A stretch of 64,000 nt of DNA from Bromus sterilis (taxonomy: Eukaryota; Streptophyta; Magnoliopsida; Poales; Poaceae), in assembly GCA_950022295.1 (NCBI GenBank), contig OX465598.1, positions 122,495,001-122,559,000 on the forward strand. The letters are read 5' to 3'. The position numbers and the translations under genes were made by a program. Shown here piece by piece: positions 58,515 to 64,000 of the stretch (position 1 is its first letter; every line of letters starts with the position of its first letter). The notes under the pieces are model-generated. The model did no database searches. It was not told the origin of the DNA and was given only the letters and a program-made list of their open reading frames with translations.

Positions 58515-59619
58515 AGGGGTTTTCAGCAGAGCTACCAGTGCTGTTTTCTTTTGTGCAGGTTTCTGGATATTTAGGTACGCTGGAAAAATCCCAAAAAAAT
58601 ATATAAAAAATCAGCGTTCCGGAAGCTTCCGCCAGTCCAAAGGGGGGCCACAGGGCAGCGAGGGGGCAGCCAGGAGGGTGCCTGGCGCGGCCCAGCCCTT
58701 GGCCGCGCCACCTGCCCTCCTGGCTGGGTCCCACGTCCCCCGGTGCCCTACTTTGGCCCTATTTATTCTCCCGATGCAGAAACCCCAGAACAGAAGTCTC
58801 TTTTCCAATCTACGTCGTGGAGCCGCCGCAACCCTCTGTTCTTCTCCGGGAGAGCTAATCTGGAGGCTGCTTTGGCGTCCGGTGAGGGGAAATCATCGCC
58901 ATTGTCATCATCATCGCCTCTCCATCACCCCTCCATTGCTTCCTCTCTCATGTGTGAGTAATTCCCTGTTGTAGGCAAAGGGGATGGTAGGGATTGGATG
59001 AGTTAGATCATGTAATAGTTCAATCAGATTGTTGGGGGCATGTTGCCTATCATCTACTTGGTGTTTATCATCTCTGTTACAACTTGTTGCTCTTAATTCT
59101 TCTCACTTTGGGCCCGAGTGCCATGATTTCAGATCTGATCACCCTTTTGTTTCTTGAGTTTGTGGTGTTGTTGATCCTATCTATGACTTGTATGCACTTA
59201 TTATAGTCCGGAACCGGTGATCCCAATGGTGACAGCTTGGGACACCAAAGGGGATGGACTATAATTTGAGGATTCCGTGTATCCATGAAGTGTTAATGCT
59301 TTGTTCCGGTGCTCTTTGACAGGAGTACCTTAATCTCCCTAAGTTCCTTTTGGCCACGTTTGTACTGGGAGGGTAGGACAAAAGATGTTGTGCAAAGTTC
59401 TTATTGCAAGCACGTACAACTACCCTGGGATACACGCCTGATGTTTGATATTTGCCTAGATGATCCTTTCTTTTCTGTGAGCTTTGCCCGTGTTAGAATC
59501 TATTACATGTTTGTTCTCATCCAAGTAGCGCCCAACCATCCATCTCCCTAGCCTACAATGTTTTCTTTCCTGCTGGTTACTAGTTGTTTACTTTTGCTGT
59601 TTTACTTTTGTTGTTTCAC

Positions 59620-59659
59620 TATCACCATCACCACTATCATCACCACCACTACTACCACC
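59620..59659. repeat. (CAC/CAT)n-type trinucleotide tract
   Basis: Imperfect ATC/ACC/ACT repeats (ATCACCATCACCACTATCAT) within the LTR of element B. Confidence 0.7.
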
Positions 59660-59849
59660 TTATCACAATTGCTACTAATACCTTTGTGCAAGCAAGTGTT
59701 TATTTCAGGTGCGGTTGAATTGATAACTCAATTGTCAAAGGTTGTACGTATTCTTTGTGTCCCCAAGTGTTGAATCAATAAATTGGGTTATCTTGCCCGC
59801 GAAGACTATCTCGATCCCCTACAGTTGAGGATTATCAAGTATTGTTTTC

Positions 59850-59867
59850 TGGCGCCGTTGCCGGGGA
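59850..59867 (+). other. Primer-binding site of element B
   Basis: TGGCGCCGTTGCCGGGGA begins 12 bases after the LTR end (59,837), the same spacing as in element A. It fits the 3' end of a plant tRNA-Asp. Confidence 0.82.
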
Positions 59868-59924
59868 CCATAGATTTATTTACAGGTCTACTTGAAGTAT
59901 CCTACCTGCTGCACGCTATCCACT

Positions 59925-61246
59925 ATGGGTAAGAAAGGAGACCCCAAGGTTCCGATCTTACCATCCCGTACGAGAAGAGGTACTGCTCTTAGCACTAGTG
60001 CTAAACCTGATTCACATTCAGTTATGAGTCAGGTTGATTCACCTCAGTTACATGCTACTTCTGCTGAGTCTGGCAATATGTCAGATACTTTTGATGATGC
60101 TTCTACTACCTTTGAGACTACAGGTTCACTTGGTTCTTTTATTGAAGAACAAATTGCTGTTGCTGCCCGATTCTCGGGTGTTGAAATTCCTGTTACCCAA
60201 ACACCTATTGGAAAAACTCATAACTTTGCTGGCCTTAAGGAGAAACTCCTTGAGGATGATTATATTACGCTTGATGATGATTTTTGCAGGGAGCTTAATG
60301 AATGTGCTGATTCCAACCCTGCTACTATAAAGAAGATGATAGCAAAGCATTCCCTGAAAAACAAGTTTACTCCTGATCCTACTTTTGCTATGTCTCCTAT
60401 ATGCATCACTGATTCTGATTATGATTTCTCTATTGACTTTTCACTTATATCCACAGTTTAAGCTGATCCCTTTTATGGCAGAGAAAATGATGATGCTATC
60501 GGGCACCTGACCAAACTCACTGAGTTGGGTGGCTTGTTTACTACTGATGAAAGGATCCGGAACTTTTATGTGGCCAAGCTTCTTCCTTTTTCCTTCAAAG
60601 GAGATGCTAGAGCATGGTATGATGCACTACCATGTGGTTCCATTCAAAGTCCTCAAGATATGGCTATATCTTTCGTTGATAAGTATTTTCCTGCTCATAT
60701 GCAACATGTTCCTTTGCAAAGAATTTATAACTTTAAACAGTTGCAGGATGAGCATCTCCCTAAAGCTTGGGGGAGATTTTGCAGTTTGCTGAAGGCTAGA
60801 TCGGGACATGAGATCCCTAAGAATGAATTACTTGATATATTTTATGCTGGTCTAACCGATGGGTCTAAATCCTATCTAGATAGTTATGTTGGTTGTGTTT
60901 TCAGGCAAAGAACACCAGACGATGCGGAAGAATTGATGAGAATATTGCCAAAAACCATGAAGATTGGTCCGTGCCCGAACCACCTCCACCACCAAAGAAG
61001 AGGGGCATGCTTGTCCTAAGCCCCAAAGATATGCAAGAAGCAAAGAAGTCTATAAGAGAGAAAGGTATTAAAGCTAAAGACGTGAAGAATCTACCCCCAA
61101 TTGAGAAGCTGTGTGAGCCTACCACTCACCCACCTATGGTAGAGGTACACTCTCTTTTAGAGTTCAATGCAAGTGACATCCCTAAAGGTAAACCTCCTGA
61201 CCAATGTTTAGATGAGCTTGATAATTTTATTATCAAGCAGAGTCAC
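59925..61246 (+). pseudogene. gag of Athila-like element B
   Basis: The start MGKKGDPKVPILPSRTRRG lies at 59,925. The frame is broken once by TAA at 60,459-60,461 and then continues in the same phase through the retrotrans_gag domain (KLLPFSFKGDARAWYDALP, FVDKYFPAHMQ, FKQLQDEHLPKAWGRF). A frameshift near 60,930-60,950 moves it into the frame ending NFIIKQSHC (VPEPPPPPKKRG, KPPDQCLDELDN). The gag is then cut by the LTR at 61,247. Gag would form the particle that packages the element RNA. Apart from one stop and one shift it is well preserved, better than element A. Confidence 0.8.
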
Positions 61247-64000
61247 TGTAAGGCCCGATATGCGGTACTGTTCCAGATCTAGGTGTTTCCACCCAGATCC
61301 GGGGACGAAGCACATATCGGTCCCACCGCGACATATGACAAAGCCATATGCCCGGATTTCCAACATGATATCACAACATTACAGATACAAGGATACAACA
61401 TCTCATACAATCGGCATACAACTGCCTTATTAGAATACAACAGCGGAAGATACATGTCTGAGTACAGACTACAAGCAAATGCCTAGTGGCAAAGAGAAAA
61501 CATCGATCCCCATAACCACATGGGTCCAGGCCCTCCGCCGGGATCCGCCTAACTAGTCGTCGTCGAGTCTCCACGTGAAACGTCGATCACCATACCTGTT
61601 GTCGATCAGAACCCTGAAAAGAGTTTGGGGGTAGTATCATGAGTACAGAGGTACTCAGCATCCAACTGTAGTGGTCATCTGACCCAGCAAGGACTTCATC
61701 ACTCGTCATTCTAGGACAACTAGTAGTCTATGGTAAGGAAGGGGTAAGTGGTGAGGTTGCTGCCGCACTAGCATTTATGAAGTGGCTAACGATCTAGAGA
61801 GTAAGGTAAGAAGCCAAGCATTCGATGAGGAATCGCCTCCAACAAGTCTGCTATCCACCTACATACGCAAACATAACACCTATCCTATCCTTGTCCTCCT
61901 CTTCGCATCCCGACGAAGAAGAAGCAGTCATGGCACACACACATTGATCAAGTTATATTAAGATTATCTCAATTGTTGTTGTCTATGAACAAGGAGTAGG
62001 TCTGAAGTCGTCCTTAACCGCGGACACGGCTTCTCGAAAAGATTTAACCCTGCAGGGGTGTACCAACTGCCCATTACGAGGCTCCGCACGCACGTCCATC
62101 ACTCTCAGTTGCTACCCATCACACGCAACCATTTTATGATTTAGTTCCAAGAGATCCGAAACGACAGGTCCCTCTAGCTAACAACGAACAAATCCGGGTG
62201 GCCCCCGGTGAGTCGACATCCATCTCAGGAGCCGGCCGCGCTCTCGATCTGGTCTCAACCGTCTGTCGCAGGTTTGGATAGCCGGTTAATCACACATGGG
62301 ACACCGGGTCCTCAGCCGGACAAGGTGGGCCAGCAAGGGAACTAAGTCCTCACTGGTCTGGGTTGGTTTGTAAACAACTGGCAGCTGACCAGCACACACA
62401 CGGTTTCAAATGGTAAATCAGCTTGGGCCACCACTAGAAATGTTTGAAGCTAGGTAGGTAAGAAAAGGGGACCCCATAAAATCCAACACGCGGTTAGGCA
62501 TGCTCAGTCTTAAAACCAATACCCGGAACTCGGATCCTAGGTGACTCGAATGGAACAAAGCGTCGGGGCGGGATAGCCTAGACCTTCCATCCTTCGTCGA
62601 ATATAGTCAACATTATAATAATCATATCATCAACAACAATATAATAATGTGATATCCCAAACCCAGGAGTAACAGGGTAACATTGTAGCATCCTAAGCAT
62701 GCATACTAAGCAGGGGCTGAGCAACGAGCAAAAGTAACATAGCAGTACAAGGTTTGCTGGGAGGGGACATGGATGTATCGGTTTGAAGGAGGTTGTAAAC
62801 ATGTGGTAGGATCAAACATCAAACCTAACCTAGACTAGCATGCAAACCGCTGGTTGAAATAGAATGGATCATAAGTAATGTATAGTCCTTGCCTGTTGAT
62901 AAGTCGGGTTCCAAAGGTGTAGTCGATCGCAAGCTCGCATCGTCTCCGAGAGGTACCCGCGGGAGCACACAAGAGGTAAACACTGGAAAGCAATCAACGG
63001 TGCACCACTATTACTACGGAGCAATACAAGATCAAAGAGACAACACAAGGTACGACAACGCGATACGGATCTGTCGGCGAGAACGGTTACTAACGGTTTA
63101 AGTGGGGTATCGGTCACACACGACGAATACCGCATGTTTACGATGGTTCAAGTTGCTTAGCTACAGGTGATCAACCAACGGTTATTAACATGGCAACTCA
63201 AGCAAGCACGGAAAAGCACACAAACATGGCAAGAGGTGAAGCACAAAGTAAACTATATATGCTAGTCAATTTAAGTAAGGCACAATCCTAAACATGGCAT
63301 ACACTAAGTGCCGCACGATGATTAAAACATTTGGTACTGTTCTTCCCTAAACCATATTTTAGTTTGGTTAACAACAGCAAACAATATCATAAACACAAAG
63401 TACACGAAAAACTAATCAAGTTACATATAAGGCACACTCCAAACGGAGTTACGGTTAAAAAGATACAAGCAAAACAAGTTACGGGCACAATCTGCCAACA
63501 TCACAAAGCACACTTTAGAGCATTGCATAATCAGGATAATGAATGCAAACATGCTCACAAAAGATATGAAATTAAACTAGACATGGCAGGTAAGGCATGG
63601 CAAAAAGAATCATGCAAATAGGAATCATAGATCAAAAGATATTAAGCAAACACATGGCATCGCAAAGTAATAGACTTAGAGAAAAACAGAGGTGGCTGTC
63701 AAAAACAGTAGCATAGCAACTTTGGCGCTAAATAACTATATGACCAGTAATGCTAACATGAAGATGCAATACATGTAATGAAATTAGACATGATGCTTAA
63801 CAATATGCAATTGGAATCACTCATTTCCGATAACCGGTCGCGACACACTTGTCGACCGAAGTTGCAACAAAATAACAGTTTTCAGCACAGCAGCACATTA
63901 ACATCAGGATCACCACTTTGGAGCAAGATTTAATATAGCTAGAGCACCCAAACATGGCAAGTTAAAGCATGGAATTGAAGTACACATGATTCTTAACACA
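61247..64000 (+). mobile_element. LTR (family D) inserted in gag, right end outside window
   Basis: Starts TGTAAGGCCCGATATGCGG directly after the gag codons; the expected target duplication would be GTCAC (61,242-61,246). It contains the shared LTR core motif at 62,010-62,062 (CCGCGGACACGGC ... CCCTGCAGGGGTGTACC). It becomes AT-rich to the end of the window, without coding features. Confidence 0.65.

Larger units (their letters stand above)
58515..61246 (+). mobile_element. Athila-like Ty3/Gypsy element B, 5' part
   Basis: The LTR 3' portion is 58,515-59,837, ending CCCCTACAGTTGAGGATTATCA, nearly the same end as element A (CCCCTACAGTTGAGGGTCATCA). The primer-binding site is at 59,850-59,867 and gag starts at 59,925. 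The element lacks the LTR start and is cut at 61,247 by another LTR. The LTR carries a GC-rich hairpin at 58,667-58,726 and a TATA-like run near 58,757-58,766. Confidence 0.8.

Overview
This window is nuclear DNA from a large grass genome. The element types (CACTA elements with long subterminal arrays, Athila-like and chromovirus-like Ty3/Gypsy elements, Stowaway MITEs with CTCCCTCC ends) point to wheat, barley or a close relative. The taxon is an inference. No rRNA, tRNA, CRISPR array or bacterial operon is visible, and no ordinary intact host gene was found. The best intact reading frame is a 193-codon AP2/ERF-like gene carried inside a transposon.

Layout. (1) 1-15,642: CACTA element 1 on the + strand, left end outside the window. 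It begins with three tandem units that are each a long palindrome, followed by a Transposase_24-like/proline-rich/Ulp1-like gene. That gene is split in its first intron by a 9.7 kb Athila-like retrotransposon on the - strand (1,672-11,377, target duplication CTAGC). (2) 15,643-18,788: a low-copy tract with tandem and dispersed duplications and two Stowaway MITEs. (3) 18,789-31,739: complete CACTA element 2, mainly on the - strand, flanked by TTG on both sides. It holds a second copy of the same gene, a 339-bp tandem array with higher-order structure, a set of long hairpins and the AP2/ERF-like gene. (4) 31,740-33,900: the continuation of the duplicated tract, with a hAT-like element and a Stowaway nested inside another MITE. 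(5) About 34,160-37,440: a decayed Mutator-like transposase gene. (6) 38,447-61,246: nested LTR retrotransposon debris. It includes a 5.1 kb solo LTR inserted in an LTR of its own family, a 2.1 kb solo LTR, a recombinant chromovirus remnant with integrase, and the 5' part of an Athila-like element with gag. (7) 61,247-64,000: the start of another LTR that cuts the gag and runs out of the window.

How it fits together. The two CACTA elements lie tail to tail 3.1 kb apart and encode homologous proteins. Neither visible sequence contains a TNPD-type transposase, so both probably depended on transposase made elsewhere. Element 1 keeps the cysteine of its Ulp1-like domain but has several stop codons. 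Element 2 has lost that cysteine. Nesting order can be read from target duplications and from empty sites preserved in neighbouring duplicates. The most unusual structures are the tandem palindromes (48-1,168), the hairpin series with paired compensating changes (29,431-29,990), the higher-order array (24,965-29,206) and an LTR-promoter-like module inside the Athila-like element in front of its third ORF (5,313-5,640). All homology statements come from reading motifs by eye; no database search was run.
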